Origin: Abyssisolibacter fermentans
Lineage (GTDB): Bacteria; Bacillota; Clostridia; Tissierellales; MCWD3
Length of the DNA: 64,000 bases
Assembly: GCF_001559865.1 (NCBI RefSeq)
Contig: NZ_LOHE01000112.1
Coordinates: 62,001 to 126,000, forward strand
Direction: 5' to 3'
In this document: positions 9,705 through 18,793 of the stretch, one piece after another
Numbering within the stretch: the first letter of the stretch is position 1
How the letters are laid out: every line of letters begins with the position of its first letter
Notes under the pieces: generated by a model
The model's input: the letters and a program-made list of their open reading frames with translations, nothing else
Databases searched by the model: none
Told to the model about the DNA's origin: nothing
Program-made: the position numbers and the translations under genes

Positions 9705-10060
9705 AATCTACAGGGAATTAGAAAAATTCCCGTAAGATTTTAACAAAATTAACAATACCTTTTTTGATAGAAAATTTTGTTATAATGCATAGCAAATTAT
9801 AAACCTTATAAATAATATAAATATAATTTACGTAATGCATTTCAACAAAATCAACAACGTTTTTTTTAAGATAGAAGATTTTTGTTATAATGCATAGTAA
9901 ATTATATACATCATAAATAATATAAATATAATTTACGTAATGCATTTCAACAAAATCAACAACGTTTTTTTAAGATAGAAGATTTTGTTATAATATATTT
10001 CGCAAATTATGAACAGCATAAAAGAAAATTATTATATGAAATATATAATTTTTGAAATTT
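9705..10060. repeat. Tandem ladder of alternating A and B palindromes (array 1)
   Basis: Alternating inverted repeats run A1 (9705-9739), B1 (9742-9781), A2 (9784-9841), B2 (9844-9886), A3 (9889-9946), B3 (9949-9989) and a degraded A4. A2-B2 and A3-B3 are nearly identical with a period of 105 bases. A stems pair AATGCAT...ATTAT with ATAATTT...ATGCATT. A1 instead uses AATCT/AGATT around GGGAATT/AATTCCC. B stems pair AACAAAATC with GATTTTGTT, while B1 has AACAAAATT/AATTTTGTT, a compensated change. Each B-to-A junction reads TGTTATAAT, which matches an extended -10 promoter. No protein is supported here. Confidence 0.8.
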
Positions 10061-10386
10061 CTTAAATAGTTACCATTAAAAGCAAATTACATAATAAATA
10101 AGTGTAATCATAATTTTAGTAATTTATTATAAAAAATATGCTATAAAGCTAAATAGATGAAAATTATGATTATAAATATAATTTGACTAATGTTCAGGAA
10201 TAATTAAAATTGACTGTAATATTTTTATTACATAGAAGAATTATAGAATGAGAGTTAAGCAATTTATTGTCATAAGTGTTTATAATACACTTTAGTAACT
10301 ACTTGTAGATTTTGTGAGATTATTATTATTATGAATAACACTAGTTTTTTATGAAAAAATAAGTATATTATATTGGAGGTGAATTT
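10061..10386. other. Intergenic region before the rimP operon
   Basis: This AT-rich stretch has no supported gene. It contains TTGACT (10210-10215) and TATAAT (10281-10286), but they are too far apart to pair with one another, so I do not assign a promoter. The rimP ribosome-binding site TTGGAGG lies at the end. Some AT-rich half-palindromes may be eroded remains of the adjacent repeat array. Confidence 0.4.
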
Positions 10387-10851
10387 ATGAATAAAAAAAG
10401 TATTATTGAGTTAGTTAAAAAAATAGTTAAAGATATTTTGTTAAATACTGAATTTTATTTAGTAGATGTAGAATTCGCAAAAGAAGGTATTCATACCTAT
10501 CTTAGAGTTTTTGCAGATAAACCGGGCGGAATAAGCTTAGATGATTGTCAATATATAAGTCAGAAATTAAGTGCTATATTAGATGAGAAGGACCCGATAG
10601 AGGAAAATTATTTCTTAGAAGTATCTTCACCAGGTATAGATAGACCTTTTAAAACTGATGAAGATTTTGAAAGAAATTTAAATGAATATGTTGAAATTAG
10701 TTTATATAAAGCTATTGATGGTAGTAAGAAGTTTATGGGAAAACTACTTGATTATAATGATACTGTTGTTACAATACAGGAGGACGATAGCGAGCCACTT
10801 GTAATACAAAGAGATCAAATATCAAAAATAAATTTAGCAATATTGATTTAA
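10387..10851 (+). CDS. rimP: Ribosome maturation factor RimP
   Basis: RimP binds the 30S subunit and is needed for its maturation. The 154-aa product has the conserved DVEFAKEGIHTYLRVFADKP segment, DDCQYISQKLSAILD, and YFLEVSSPGIDRPFKTDEDF, which is the family hallmark. The C-terminal SH3-like half ends with the RDQISKINLAI motif. The start follows TTGGAGGTG. It is the first gene of the rimP-nusA-infB operon, which is arranged as in most Firmicutes, with only 18 bases to nusA. Confidence 0.96.
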   Translation: MNKKSIIELVKKIVKDILLNTEFYLVDVEFAKEGIHTYLRVFADKPGGISLDDCQYISQKLSAILDEKDPIEENYFLEVSSPGIDRPFKTDEDFERNLNEYVEISLYKAIDGSKKFMGKLLDYNDTVVTIQEDDSEPLVIQRDQISKINLAILI

Positions 10852-10869
10852 AAGGGAGGTCTTGGTGAA

Positions 10870-11916
10870 ATGAGAGCTGAGTTTATTCAAGCCTTGGATG
10901 AAATAGAAAAGCAAAAAGGCATATCAAAGGACATATTAATAAATGCCATTGAAGCTGCATTAATTACTGCATATAAAAGGAATTTTGGATCTTCTAGTAA
11001 TGTTGAAGTATTTATCAATAATGAAACTGGAGATGTAAAAGTTTATGCAAAAAAAGTAGTTGTTGATGAGGTAGAAGATGATTTATTAGAAATTTCTCTT
11101 AGCAAAGCTAAAGAGATGGATAGCAAATATGAATTAGAAGATGTTGTGAACATCGAAGTAACACCAAGAAATTTTGGTAGAATAGCAGCACAAACTGCTA
11201 AACAAGTTGTGGTTCAAAGAATAAGAGAAGCAGAAAGAGAAATAATTTATGATTATTTCATTAATAGAGAGACAGAAATAATAACAGGTACTGTACAGAG
11301 GGTTAATAAAAATAATGTTATGATTAATTTAGGTAAAATAGAAGGTGTACTTTTACCTAGTGAACAAATAAAAAATGAAGTGTATAAACAGGGAGATAGA
11401 ATAAAAGCATATGTTTTAGAGGTTAAAAAAACAACCAAAGGGCCTCAGATATTACTATCTAGAACACATCCAGGTTTTGTTAGAAGATTATTCGAACTTG
11501 AAGTACCTGAAATACATGATGGTATAGTAGATATATATAGCATATCTAGAGAAGCTGGTTCAAGAACCAAAATAGCTGTATATTCTAATGATGATAGTGT
11601 AGATTCTGTTGGAGCTTGTGTTGGACACAAAGGTTTAAGAGTTAAATCTATAGTAGACGAATTAAGAGGAGAAAAAATTGATATAATAACTTGGAGTAAA
11701 GATATAACAGAATTTATAACAAATAGTTTAAGTCCAGCTAAGGTAGTTAGTGTTAGTATTATAGATGAAAATGAAAGATCTGCATTAGTAGTAGTACCAG
11801 ATTATCAGCTATCATTAGCTATTGGTAAAGAGGGTCAAAATGCTAGATTGGCCGCTAAGCTAACTGGTTGGAAGATTGATATTAAAAGTGAAAGTCAAAT
11901 AAATGATATTGAGTAG
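10870..11916 (+). CDS. nusA: Transcription termination/antitermination factor NusA
   Basis: NusA binds RNA polymerase and modulates pausing, termination and antitermination. The 348-aa form lacks the C-terminal acidic repeats of proteobacterial NusA, as usual in Firmicutes. The N-terminal polymerase-binding domain (residues 1 to about 125) ends with KQVVVQRIREAEREI. An S1 domain follows (GTVQRVNKNNVMINLG). Two KH domains come next, the first around VGACVGHKGLRVKSIVDEL and the second around LAIGKEGQNARLAAKLTG. The start has GGGAGG upstream. Confidence 0.97.
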   Translation: MRAEFIQALDEIEKQKGISKDILINAIEAALITAYKRNFGSSSNVEVFINNETGDVKVYAKKVVVDEVEDDLLEISLSKAKEMDSKYELEDVVNIEVTPRNFGRIAAQTAKQVVVQRIREAEREIIYDYFINRETEIITGTVQRVNKNNVMINLGKIEGVLLPSEQIKNEVYKQGDRIKAYVLEVKKTTKGPQILLSRTHPGFVRRLFELEVPEIHDGIVDIYSISREAGSRTKIAVYSNDDSVDSVGACVGHKGLRVKSIVDELRGEKIDIITWSKDITEFITNSLSPAKVVSVSIIDENERSALVVVPDYQLSLAIGKEGQNARLAAKLTGWKIDIKSESQINDIE

Positions 11917-11930
11917 ATGGAGTGTTGCTT

Positions 11931-12200
11931 GTGAGAAAAAGAAAAACACCTCTAAGAAAATGTGTTATTTGTGGAGAAAGAAAAGATAAAAGAGATCTAA
12001 TTAGAGTAGTTAAAAACAAAGAAAATGAAGTATTTATAGATTTAAGTGGAAAAGCAAACGGTAGAGGAGCATATATATGTAAAAGTATAGAATGCCTAGA
12101 AAAAGAATTAAAATCAAAAAGATTAAAAAATACTTTAAGTATTGATATACCAGCGGATACTTATGACCAGTTAAGAAAGGTGATAGAGGATGAACAATAA
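11931..12200 (+). CDS. rnpM: YlxR/RnpM family nucleic-acid-binding protein
   Basis: This small basic protein of the YlxR family (DUF448) has been reported in B. subtilis to modulate RNase P. The diagnostic N-terminus TPLRKCVICGERK and the GRGAYIC motif are present. The start is taken as GTG 11931, because TGGAG ends eight bases before it and the protein then opens RKRKTPLRKC like its relatives. In-frame GTG 11922 and TTG 11925 overlap the ribosome-binding site. The product is 89 aa. It lies between nusA and the L7Ae-like gene, its standard place, and overlaps the next gene by 11 bases, which suggests translational coupling. Confidence 0.93.
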   Translation: MRKRKTPLRKCVICGERKDKRDLIRVVKNKENEVFIDLSGKANGRGAYICKSIECLEKELKSKRLKNTLSIDIPADTYDQLRKVIEDEQ

Positions 12201-12486
12201 GTTTTATTCTATGCTTGGGATAGGAAAAAAAGCAGGGTATATAAAAGCTGGTGAAACTCCATGTGTAGATTCCATAAAAAAAGGAAAGGGCTATTTGCTA
12301 ATAATAGCAGAAGATGCTTCGGATAACACAAAGAAGAAATTCACAAACCTTTCAGATAAAAACAATTTGTCATATCACATTGTTGGCAGTAAGGAATTAA
12401 TTGGACGTAGCATTGGTAAAGAATTGATATCAACTATAGTAGTATGTAACAAGCAATTTTCTTCAGTGTTAGAAGATTTATTATAG
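12190..12486 (+). CDS. L7Ae/L30e-family ribosomal-like protein (YlxQ type)
   Basis: A 98-aa member of the L7Ae/L30e/S12e/Gadd45 RNA-binding fold, known as YlxQ in B. subtilis. The opening MLGIGKKAGYIKAGE and the central YLLIIAEDASDNTKKKF segment are characteristic. It presumably binds kink-turn-type RNA, but the ligand of this subfamily is not clear to me. The start overlaps the end of the ylxR gene, and the ribosome-binding sequence AAAGGTGATAGAGG lies within that gene. It sits directly before infB, as in the conserved operon. Confidence 0.93.
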   Translation: MNNKFYSMLGIGKKAGYIKAGETPCVDSIKKGKGYLLIIAEDASDNTKKKFTNLSDKNNLSYHIVGSKELIGRSIGKELISTIVVCNKQFSSVLEDLL

Positions 12487-12527
12487 AAAAGATATCGCCT
12501 TAAAAATTTAGGGGGTGAACGTATAGT

Positions 12528-14561
12528 ATGACCAAAAAAAGAATTTATCAAATTGCAAAAGAATTAGACATTAGTAGTAAAAAGTTAATAAGTCAATTAA
12601 AAGAAGTAGATGTTGAAGTAAATAATCATATGAGTACGGTAGATGATGAGCTAGCTAAGATAATAGAAGAACTTTTCAGTAAAAAAACTGATACATCAGA
12701 ACAACAAAAACAAAAAGAAGAAGAGGTTGAAGAAATCAAAAAAGAAGAAAAAGTTAAAAAAGTTAAAAAGAATGAAAAAGCTGAAGAAAAGAAAAATGAA
12801 GATAATTCAGAGGATAAAAAGATAGAAATAGATGGAACAATAATCGTAAAAGATTTTGCTGAGAAATTAAGTATAAGCTCAACACAACTTATTTCAAAAT
12901 TGATGTCATTAGGAGTTATGGCTAGTGTTAATCAAGAAATTGATTTAGATACAGCTTCTATCATTGGTGAAGAGTATGGATTTAATGTAGTAAGCATTGA
13001 AATAGACGAAGATGATACTGATGATCTTGACTTTGAAGATGATGAAAAAGATTTAAAACCACGTTCTCCAGTTGTAACAGTTATGGGGCACGTTGACCAC
13101 GGAAAAACTTCATTATTAGACTATATTAGAAACTCTCATATAGCAAACAAAGAAGCGGGTGGAATAACTCAGCATATCGGTGCTTCAACAGTTAGAATAA
13201 ATAACAAAAAGATTGTATTTTTAGATACTCCAGGGCATGAAGCTTTTACTTCTATGAGAGCTAGAGGAGCACAAATAACTGATATAGCTATATTGGTTGT
13301 TGCAGCGGATGATGGAGTTATGCCACAAACTATAGAAGCCATTAATCATGCTAAAGCAGCTGGCGTTCCTATTATTGTAGCTGTTAATAAAATAGATAAA
13401 ATAAATGCAAATCCAGATAGAGTAAAACAAGAGCTAACAGAGCAGGGTCTAGTACCAGAAGATTGGGGCGGGGATACTATAATGGTTCCAGTTTCAGCTT
13501 TAAAAGGAGAAGGCGTTGATGAATTATTAGAAATGGTTACTTTAGTTGCTGAAATGTTAGAGCTTAAAGCTAATCCAAACAGAAGAGCAGTTGGTACAGT
13601 AATTGAGGCTGAATTAAATAAAGGTAAAGGTTCAGTAGCTACAGTACTTGTTCAAAAAGGAACATTAAAAGTATCTGATGCTTTTATAGCTGGTACAGCT
13701 AGTGGTAAAATTAGAGCTATGCTTGATGAAAAAGGTAAAAAAGTAAAGAAAGCGGGCCCATCTACTGCAGTTGAGATTATGGGTATTTCAGAAGTTCCTG
13801 GTGCAGGCGAACTTTTCTATGTTGTAGAAAATGAGAAAAAGGCTAGAGATATAAGTGAAAAGAGAAGACAAAAAATCAGAGATGAAAGAAATAAGTCTAG
13901 ACAAGTAGTTTCATTAGATGATTTGTTTGATCAAATAAAATCGGGGAATATTAAAGATTTAAATATAATCTTAAAAGCTGATGTAAGAGGTTCTATAGAA
14001 GCAGTAAGACAATCGTTAGAAAAACTGAGCAATGAAGAGGTACAAGTAAAAATTATTCATGGTGGAGTTGGAGCGATAACAGAGAGTGATGTAATGTTGG
14101 CATCTGCTTCAAATGCTATAGTAATTGGTTTTAATGTTAGACCAACAGTATCAGCTATTAATTTAGGAAATAAAGAAAATGTAGATATTAGAACATACAG
14201 AATAATTTATAAAGCTATAGAAGATATACAAGATGCTATAAATGGTATGCTTGAGCCGGAATTTAAAGAAGTTGTTACAGGTAGAGCAGAAATAAGAGCA
14301 ACATTTAAAGTTCCTAATTTTGGTTTAATTGCTGGTGTTTATGTGACTAATGGAAAGATAGTTAGAAATGCTAATCTAAGACTTTTAAGAGACAATGTAG
14401 TTGTATACGAAGGAGAAATAGGATCACTTAAAAGATATAAAGATGATGTAAAAGAGTTAGCTACAGGTTATGAAGGTGGAGTTGGCATTAAAAACTTTAA
14501 TGATGTTAAAGAAGGAGATGTCATAGAAGCATTTGTAATGGAGGAAGTTAAAAGAAAATAG
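12528..14561 (+). CDS. infB: Translation initiation factor IF-2
   Basis: IF-2 is the GTPase that recruits fMet-tRNA to the 30S subunit and promotes subunit joining. The 677-aa protein starts with an IF2_N domain ([18 protein letters not shown]). A lysine/glutamate-rich low-complexity linker (about residues 55-100) and a second IF2_N domain follow. The G domain has G1 GHVDHGKTS near residue 187, G3 DTPGHEAF and G4 NKID. The C-terminal domains include the conserved [12 protein letters not shown] and [20 protein letters not shown]. It has its own ribosome-binding site GGGGGTGA. The linker is short, as in clostridial IF-2. Confidence 0.98.
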   Translation: MTKKRIYQIAKELDISSKKLISQLKEVDVEVNNHMSTVDDELAKIIEELFSKKTDTSEQQKQKEEEVEEIKKEEKVKKVKKNEKAEEKKNEDNSEDKKIEIDGTIIVKDFAEKLSISSTQLISKLMSLGVMASVNQEIDLDTASIIGEEYGFNVVSIEIDEDDTDDLDFEDDEKDLKPRSPVVTVMGHVDHGKTSLLDYIRNSHIANKEAGGITQHIGASTVRINNKKIVFLDTPGHEAFTSMRARGAQITDIAILVVAADDGVMPQTIEAINHAKAAGVPIIVAVNKIDKINANPDRVKQELTEQGLVPEDWGGDTIMVPVSALKGEGVDELLEMVTLVAEMLELKANPNRRAVGTVIEAELNKGKGSVATVLVQKGTLKVSDAFIAGTASGKIRAMLDEKGKKVKKAGPSTAVEIMGISEVPGAGELFYVVENEKKARDISEKRRQKIRDERNKSRQVVSLDDLFDQIKSGNIKDLNIILKADVRGSIEAVRQSLEKLSNEEVQVKIIHGGVGAITESDVMLASASNAIVIGFNVRPTVSAINLGNKENVDIRTYRIIYKAIEDIQDAINGMLEPEFKEVVTGRAEIRATFKVPNFGLIAGVYVTNGKIVRNANLRLLRDNVVVYEGEIGSLKRYKDDVKELATGYEGGVGIKNFNDVKEGDVIEAFVMEEVKRK

Positions 14562-14606
14562 AATATAAAGAATAAGACGCATACGATTAAGTGAGGTGAA
14601 CTTACT

Positions 14607-14975
14607 ATGAGTTCAAAGAGGTTAGGTAGAATTTCAGAAGAGATAAAAAAAATAATAAGCAGTTTAATAAGAAATGAATTGAAAGATCCCAGAATAGCTC
14701 CAATGACTAGTATTATGGAAGTTTCAGTTACAAAAGATATGAGATATGCAAAAGTATATATTTCTGTTTATGGAAGTGACAAGGAGAAAAATGATACAAT
14801 AATTGCACTTCAGAAGGCTGCTGGTTTTATAAGAAAAGAAGTAGGTAGAGAGATAAAGCTTAAATATATACCACAAATAGAATTTGCATTAGATACCTCC
14901 ATAGAGAATGGTATTTACATGAATCAATTAATTGAAAAGGTAAAAAAACAAGAGAGTGAAAAAAATGAATTTTAA
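14607..14975 (+). CDS. rbfA: Ribosome-binding factor A
   Basis: RbfA binds free 30S subunits and aids late 16S processing and cold adaptation. The 122-aa product has the classic N-terminus RLGRISEEIKKIISSLIRNE followed by LKDPRIAPMTSIMEVSVTKD. The C-terminal half contains RKEVGREIKLKYIPQIEF. The start is preceded by GTGAGGTGAA. The last 11 bases overlap the next gene. Confidence 0.97.
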   Translation: MSSKRLGRISEEIKKIISSLIRNELKDPRIAPMTSIMEVSVTKDMRYAKVYISVYGSDKEKNDTIIALQKAAGFIRKEVGREIKLKYIPQIEFALDTSIENGIYMNQLIEKVKKQESEKNEF

Positions 14976-15921
14976 AGAAAATGTTAACCTTTTAAAAATT
15001 AAATTAGATAAAGCGAGTAAAATAGGTATCATATCTCATATAAAACCTGACGGCGATAATTTAGGTTCATTGTTCTCGCTTGGAACAGTATTGAAAAGAC
15101 AATATGGTGATAAAATAGATATACTTAAAAGCGATAATATACCAGATAAATATAATTTTTTATCCAATTATAATAAAGCGATAGAACCTAACAAAGATAC
15201 AAACTATGATGTTGTGATAGTTTTAGACTGTGGTGATGAAAAAAGATTGGGCAAATATGAACATGTACTAAATGGTGCAGTAGTCGTTAATATTGACCAT
15301 CACATAAGTAACAAAAGTTTTGGAGACATAAATTTTGTCTATAGTGATGCTAGTTCTACAGGTGAAATAGTTTATAAAATTTTAAAACAGATGAATATAA
15401 AAATTGATCAAGAAATAGCAACGTGTATTTATGTTGCTATTTCAACTGATACAGGAAGCTTTAAATATGATAACACAACAAAAGAAACACATGAAATAGC
15501 TGGTAAACTATTAGACTTAGGTATAGATTTAAACAATATTACAAAAAGGGTTTATCAAAGTATAAAACTAAATGATGCTTTGTATTTTATTAGAACTTTA
15601 AAAAATATAGAATTCTTTTATGATTATAGATTAGCTATTGTATGTAGTAGTAATGTTAATGGTTATAATAATCAAGATACCGAAGGAATAGTGGAATATG
15701 CTAGAGACATTGACACTGTAGAAGTAGCTTGTTTTATTAAAGAAATAGAGGAAAATAAAATTAAAGTTAGTTTGAGGTCTAAAAGTTATGTAGATGTAGC
15801 AAAGATAGCTGAAAAGTTTGATGGTGGTGGCCATGTTAGAGCAGCTGGATTTACATTATGTAATACAATTGACTGTGTAAAAGACAAAATAATACTTGAA
15901 ATCGAAAAATATTTAGGGTGA
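14965..15921 (+). CDS. nrnA: DHH/DHHA1 phosphoesterase, NrnA-like (oligoribonuclease / pAp phosphatase)
   Basis: This is predicted to degrade nanoRNAs and/or pAp in the cytoplasm. It replaces the Orn-type oligoribonuclease in many Firmicutes. The DHH domain has SHIKPDGDNLGS (residues about 23-34), VVIVLDCGD and the signature DHHISNKSFGD. The C-terminal DHHA1 domain ends with the GGGHVRAAGF nucleotide-binding motif. The start at ATG 14965 gives 318 aa. An upstream GTG at 14956 is possible, but AGAGAG is better spaced for the ATG. Location between rbfA and truB is the usual one. Confidence 0.92.
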   Translation: MNFKENVNLLKIKLDKASKIGIISHIKPDGDNLGSLFSLGTVLKRQYGDKIDILKSDNIPDKYNFLSNYNKAIEPNKDTNYDVVIVLDCGDEKRLGKYEHVLNGAVVVNIDHHISNKSFGDINFVYSDASSTGEIVYKILKQMNIKIDQEIATCIYVAISTDTGSFKYDNTTKETHEIAGKLLDLGIDLNNITKRVYQSIKLNDALYFIRTLKNIEFFYDYRLAIVCSSNVNGYNNQDTEGIVEYARDIDTVEVACFIKEIEENKIKVSLRSKSYVDVAKIAEKFDGGGHVRAAGFTLCNTIDCVKDKIILEIEKYLG

Positions 15922-15925
15922 TATA

Positions 15926-16819
15926 ATGGATGGAATAATAAATGTATTTAAACCCAGCGGTATGACTTCGCATGATGTAGTTAGTTTTATTCGAAAAAAA
16001 GCTTGTCAAAAGAAAGTAGGTCATACAGGAACATTAGACCCCAATGCTGTTGGCGTTCTCCCTATTTGCTTAGGAAGAGCAACTAAAATAGCACAATTTT
16101 TATCAGATGATAAAAAAAGTTATAGATGCGAGCTAATGTTAGGAAAGCAAACTGATACTCAAGACAGATATGGGAAAATAATAAAAACATCTGATAAAAA
16201 AGTAAATAAGGAAGAAATATATAACGCTATAAATAGTTTTAGAGGAGCTATTAAGCAAATACCACCCATGTATTCAGCACTAAAACATAATGGTAAAAAA
16301 TTATATGAATTAGCCAGAGAAGGGAAAAACATAGAACTCAAAGCAAGGGATGTATTCATTTATAATATAGATATAGTCCATATAGGAGAACAAAGTGCTT
16401 TATTTGATGTAGAATGTTCCAAAGGGACATATATTAGATCATTATGTAATGATATTGGCGAAATTCTAGGAACTTTTGGATACATGAATTTTTTATTAAG
16501 GTCTAAAGTTGGTATATTTGATATAAATAGCGCCAAAACCGTTGAAGAAATTGATGAAATGGCACAAAAACATCAATTAGAATGTATTCTGAAACCAATA
16601 GATTATGCTCTTTATAATTTTGAAAAATTCATATTAAATGATATTCATTATAAACGAATAATAAATGGAGTTAAAATAATCCTTAATGATAGTAAATATG
16701 ATATAAATAAATTATATAGAGTTTATTGTAGAGATACGTTTATTGGCATTGGTAAAATTGAAATAATTAATAATAGAAAATTATTAAAAATGCAAAAAGT
16801 TTTTATAAAAGGTGATTGA
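15926..16819 (+). CDS. truB: tRNA pseudouridine(55) synthase
   Basis: TruB makes pseudouridine 55 in the T-loop of nearly all tRNAs. The 297-aa protein begins DGIINVFKPSGMTSHDVV. The catalytic aspartate lies in GHTGTLDPNAVGVLPICLG. The KQIPPMYSALKHNGKKLYEL and CSKGTYIRSLCNDIG motifs are intact. The C-terminal part is PUA-like. It is spaced four bases from nrnA, and its last codons overlap the ribosome-binding region of ribF. Confidence 0.96.
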   Translation: MDGIINVFKPSGMTSHDVVSFIRKKACQKKVGHTGTLDPNAVGVLPICLGRATKIAQFLSDDKKSYRCELMLGKQTDTQDRYGKIIKTSDKKVNKEEIYNAINSFRGAIKQIPPMYSALKHNGKKLYELAREGKNIELKARDVFIYNIDIVHIGEQSALFDVECSKGTYIRSLCNDIGEILGTFGYMNFLLRSKVGIFDINSAKTVEEIDEMAQKHQLECILKPIDYALYNFEKFILNDIHYKRIINGVKIILNDSKYDINKLYRVYCRDTFIGIGKIEIINNRKLLKMQKVFIKGD

Positions 16820-16820
16820 T

Positions 16821-17729
16821 GTGCAGCTTTATATAAATGACAATATAAAAATAAATGAAAAAGTAGCCATAGCTTTAGGAAACTTCGATGGCTTACATAT
16901 AGGACATCAAAGGTTAATAAAGATTATGAAAAACAAAAGTAAAGAACTTGATTTAAAAAGTATGGTTTTTACATTTTCAAATCATACTAAGTGCATACTA
17001 GATAAAGATTATAAGCCTGATTTACTGATGAATAATGAGCAAAAGGCTGAAGAAATTGAAAAGATGAATGTTGATTACTTATACATGATAGATTTTAGTA
17101 AAGATATAATGAAATTAACTCCAGAAGAATTTATTAAAAAGGTACTACTCAGTAGATTCAATATTGGACTAATAGTTGTAGGTTTTAATTATAGATTTGG
17201 TTATAAAGGACAAGGAGATATAGAGGTTCTTAAAAAATTATCAGAAAAATATGGCTTTGAAATAATAGTAGTTCCTCCTGTTAAATGTGATAGTGGATTA
17301 ATAGTTAGTAGCACTTATATTAGAAAATTAATAAAAGATGGGAAAATAAATATTGCTAATATGTTATTAGGTAGAAATTTTAGTTTGCAAGGTAAAATAA
17401 TAAAGGGCAAATGTCTAGGTAATAAGTTAGGATTTCCTACTGCTAATATAAAAATATCTAATATCATCATACCACGGTTAGGTGTCTATAAAACATCAGT
17501 TATATATGGTGAAAAAAGTTTTGATAGTATAACAAATGTCGGTATGACACCAACATTTGATGGACATGAAATAGTAGTAGAAACTCATTTAATAGATTTT
17601 AATAAGGATATTTATGGGGAAAATATAAAAGTGGAATTGTTAGATTTTATTAGACCCGAAAGAAAATTTAATGACATAGAAGAATTGATTAGCCAAGTCA
17701 AAAAAGATATAGTATGTATAAAAAAGTAA
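16821..17729 (+). CDS. ribF: Bifunctional riboflavin kinase / FAD synthetase
   Basis: RibF phosphorylates riboflavin to FMN and adenylylates it to FAD. The N-terminal nucleotidyltransferase domain has LGNFDGLHIGHQRLI, with the HxGH motif, near residue 20, then VVGFNYRFGYKGQGD and VSSTYIRKLIKDG. The C-terminal kinase domain has GNKLGFPTANI and TNVGMTPTF. GTG 16821 is preferred because AAGGTG ends six bases before it, giving 302 aa. A GTG at 16812 inside truB would overlap that site. It is the last enzyme gene before the rpsO leader. Confidence 0.94.
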   Translation: MQLYINDNIKINEKVAIALGNFDGLHIGHQRLIKIMKNKSKELDLKSMVFTFSNHTKCILDKDYKPDLLMNNEQKAEEIEKMNVDYLYMIDFSKDIMKLTPEEFIKKVLLSRFNIGLIVVGFNYRFGYKGQGDIEVLKKLSEKYGFEIIVVPPVKCDSGLIVSSTYIRKLIKDGKINIANMLLGRNFSLQGKIIKGKCLGNKLGFPTANIKISNIIIPRLGVYKTSVIYGEKSFDSITNVGMTPTFDGHEIVVETHLIDFNKDIYGENIKVELLDFIRPERKFNDIEELISQVKKDIVCIKK

Positions 17730-17861
17730 GACAAAGGATAAAAATATTAGATATCATGATAAACTTAATATAATTATTTAGGTTATATTAATTATCAGGG
17801 TTTACATTAATATTGGGTTGTGATAAAATAAATTGTGATTTCCTTTTGCTCTGTATTTTGT

Positions 17862-17909
17862 TACCTCGGCAGGTACATAGCTTAAGGTGTATAATAAATT
17901 TAGGAGGTA
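17862..17909 (+). promoter_or_regulatory. Candidate rpsO leader with switchable Shine-Dalgarno
   Basis: The hairpin TACCT-CGGC-AGGTA lies at 17862-17875. The segment TACCTC (17862-17867) can instead pair with GAGGTA (17904-17909) inside the rpsO ribosome-binding site. The two pairings exclude one another, as expected for an autoregulatory leader. S15 of other bacteria is known to bind its own mRNA leader. Whether S15 binds here is inference. Confidence 0.45.
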
Positions 17910-17914
17910 TATTA

Positions 17915-18181
17915 ATGATTGGTAAAGAAAAGAAATTAGAAATTATTGAGCAGTACAAAGTACACGAAGGAGATACTGGATCACCAGAAGTTCAAGTTGC
18001 TATATTAACTTATAGAATTAATGATTTAAATGAGCATTTAAAAGAACACAAAAAAGACCACCATTCAAGAAGAGGTTTATTGAAAATGGTTGGTAAAAGA
18101 AGAGGTTTATTAAACTACTTAAAAAATAAAGATATTGAAAGATATCGTGATCTAATAGCAAAACTTGGATTAAGAAAGTAA
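17915..18181 (+). CDS. rpsO: 30S ribosomal protein S15
   Basis: S15 is a primary 16S rRNA-binding protein of the 30S platform and forms bridge B4 with the large subunit. The 88-aa protein contains [39 protein letters not shown] and [10 protein letters not shown], which are universal S15 blocks. The start at 17915 follows GGAGGT at standard spacing. An in-frame extension back to 17813 is part of the untranslated leader, because it has no ribosome-binding site and matches no part of S15. A terminator follows at once. Confidence 0.98.
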   Translation: MIGKEKKLEIIEQYKVHEGDTGSPEVQVAILTYRINDLNEHLKEHKKDHHSRRGLLKMVGKRRGLLNYLKNKDIERYRDLIAKLGLRK

Positions 18182-18185
18182 TTTG

Positions 18186-18214
18186 GAGCGGGGATGTACC
18201 CGCTCTATTATTAT
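18186..18214 (+). terminator. Terminator after rpsO
   Basis: GAGCGGG / CCCGCTC with a GATGTA loop is followed by TATTATTATAATT. It lies five bases past the rpsO stop and ends the rimP-rpsO operon. Confidence 0.8.
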
Positions 18215-18254
18215 AATTATTAAGAAAACTATGATATAATTACTAATGAATTTT

Positions 18255-18350
18255 ATAAAAGTCAACTTTAATAATAATAAATAGTAGAAGACTTTTATAT
18301 ATCTATAAGGAATTATGAAATAATTTCTTTAAATAGATTAGAGCAAAGTC
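18255..18350. repeat. Solo copy of the B-A palindrome family
   Basis: B stem ATAAAAGTC (18255-18263) / GACTTTTAT (18290-18298) is followed by an A stem ATCTAT...GGAATTAT against ATAATTTC...ATAGAT (18301-18338), then a leftover GCAAAGTC half. Order and spacing match the arrays near 9.8 and 38.1 kb, but the paired bases differ in a compensated way. Confidence 0.65.
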
Positions 18351-18793
18351 TACCTTATGATTTATTTAAATTGGAGAGTTCGTTATTATTGGTAAAGTTA
18401 GATATTAAATAAGTTAGTGTGTGTATTTTTATATGTTATAATAGTATTAAACAGAGAAATAAAATCTATGATTTTATGTTGTTGTTCATGAGTAGAGAAC
18501 TTAAATATATGATTTCTTGTGAATTCACTTGAAGAAAATAGGTAGTGAGTCATATTATAAAATGAATAACAGATACAACTTTTGCTTTTTCCAACGAAGA
18601 AATCTAGTAGGAGTTAGATTAAGCAAAAAAACTTTAATTTGCATTTAATACAGTTTAATAAATTACATAAAAATAAACATATATACATTTGATAATTGGA
18701 CAATATAATAACATACTAGTAATAGTTATAAAGCTCATAGATGTATGATGAAGAGTAGAGTAAATTAGGACTAAAAAGGAGGTAAATAATATA
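18351..18793. other. Long leader region upstream of pnp
   Basis: No gene is supported. TGTTATAAT (18434-18442) is a possible extended -10 promoter, which would give a leader of about 350 bases. A nested palindrome at 18581-18627 pairs TTTGCTT with AAGCAAA, enclosing AATCTA/TAGATT. In E. coli, PNPase represses itself through its mRNA leader. A comparable role here is only a guess. Confidence 0.35.

Noticed and set aside
9718-9945. Minus-strand 75-aa reading frame with an internally repeated protein sequence
   Set aside because: It is a translation of the palindrome array. The protein repetition simply mirrors the 105-base DNA repeat, and there is no ribosome-binding site.
9784-9992. Regularly repeated units near 9.8 kb as a CRISPR array
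   Set aside because: The repeats are long palindromes with conserved, not variable, intervals, and no cas genes are present.
17813-17914. N-terminal extension of ribosomal protein S15
   Set aside because: No ribosome-binding site before the upstream codon and no match to S15; the segment is the mRNA leader.
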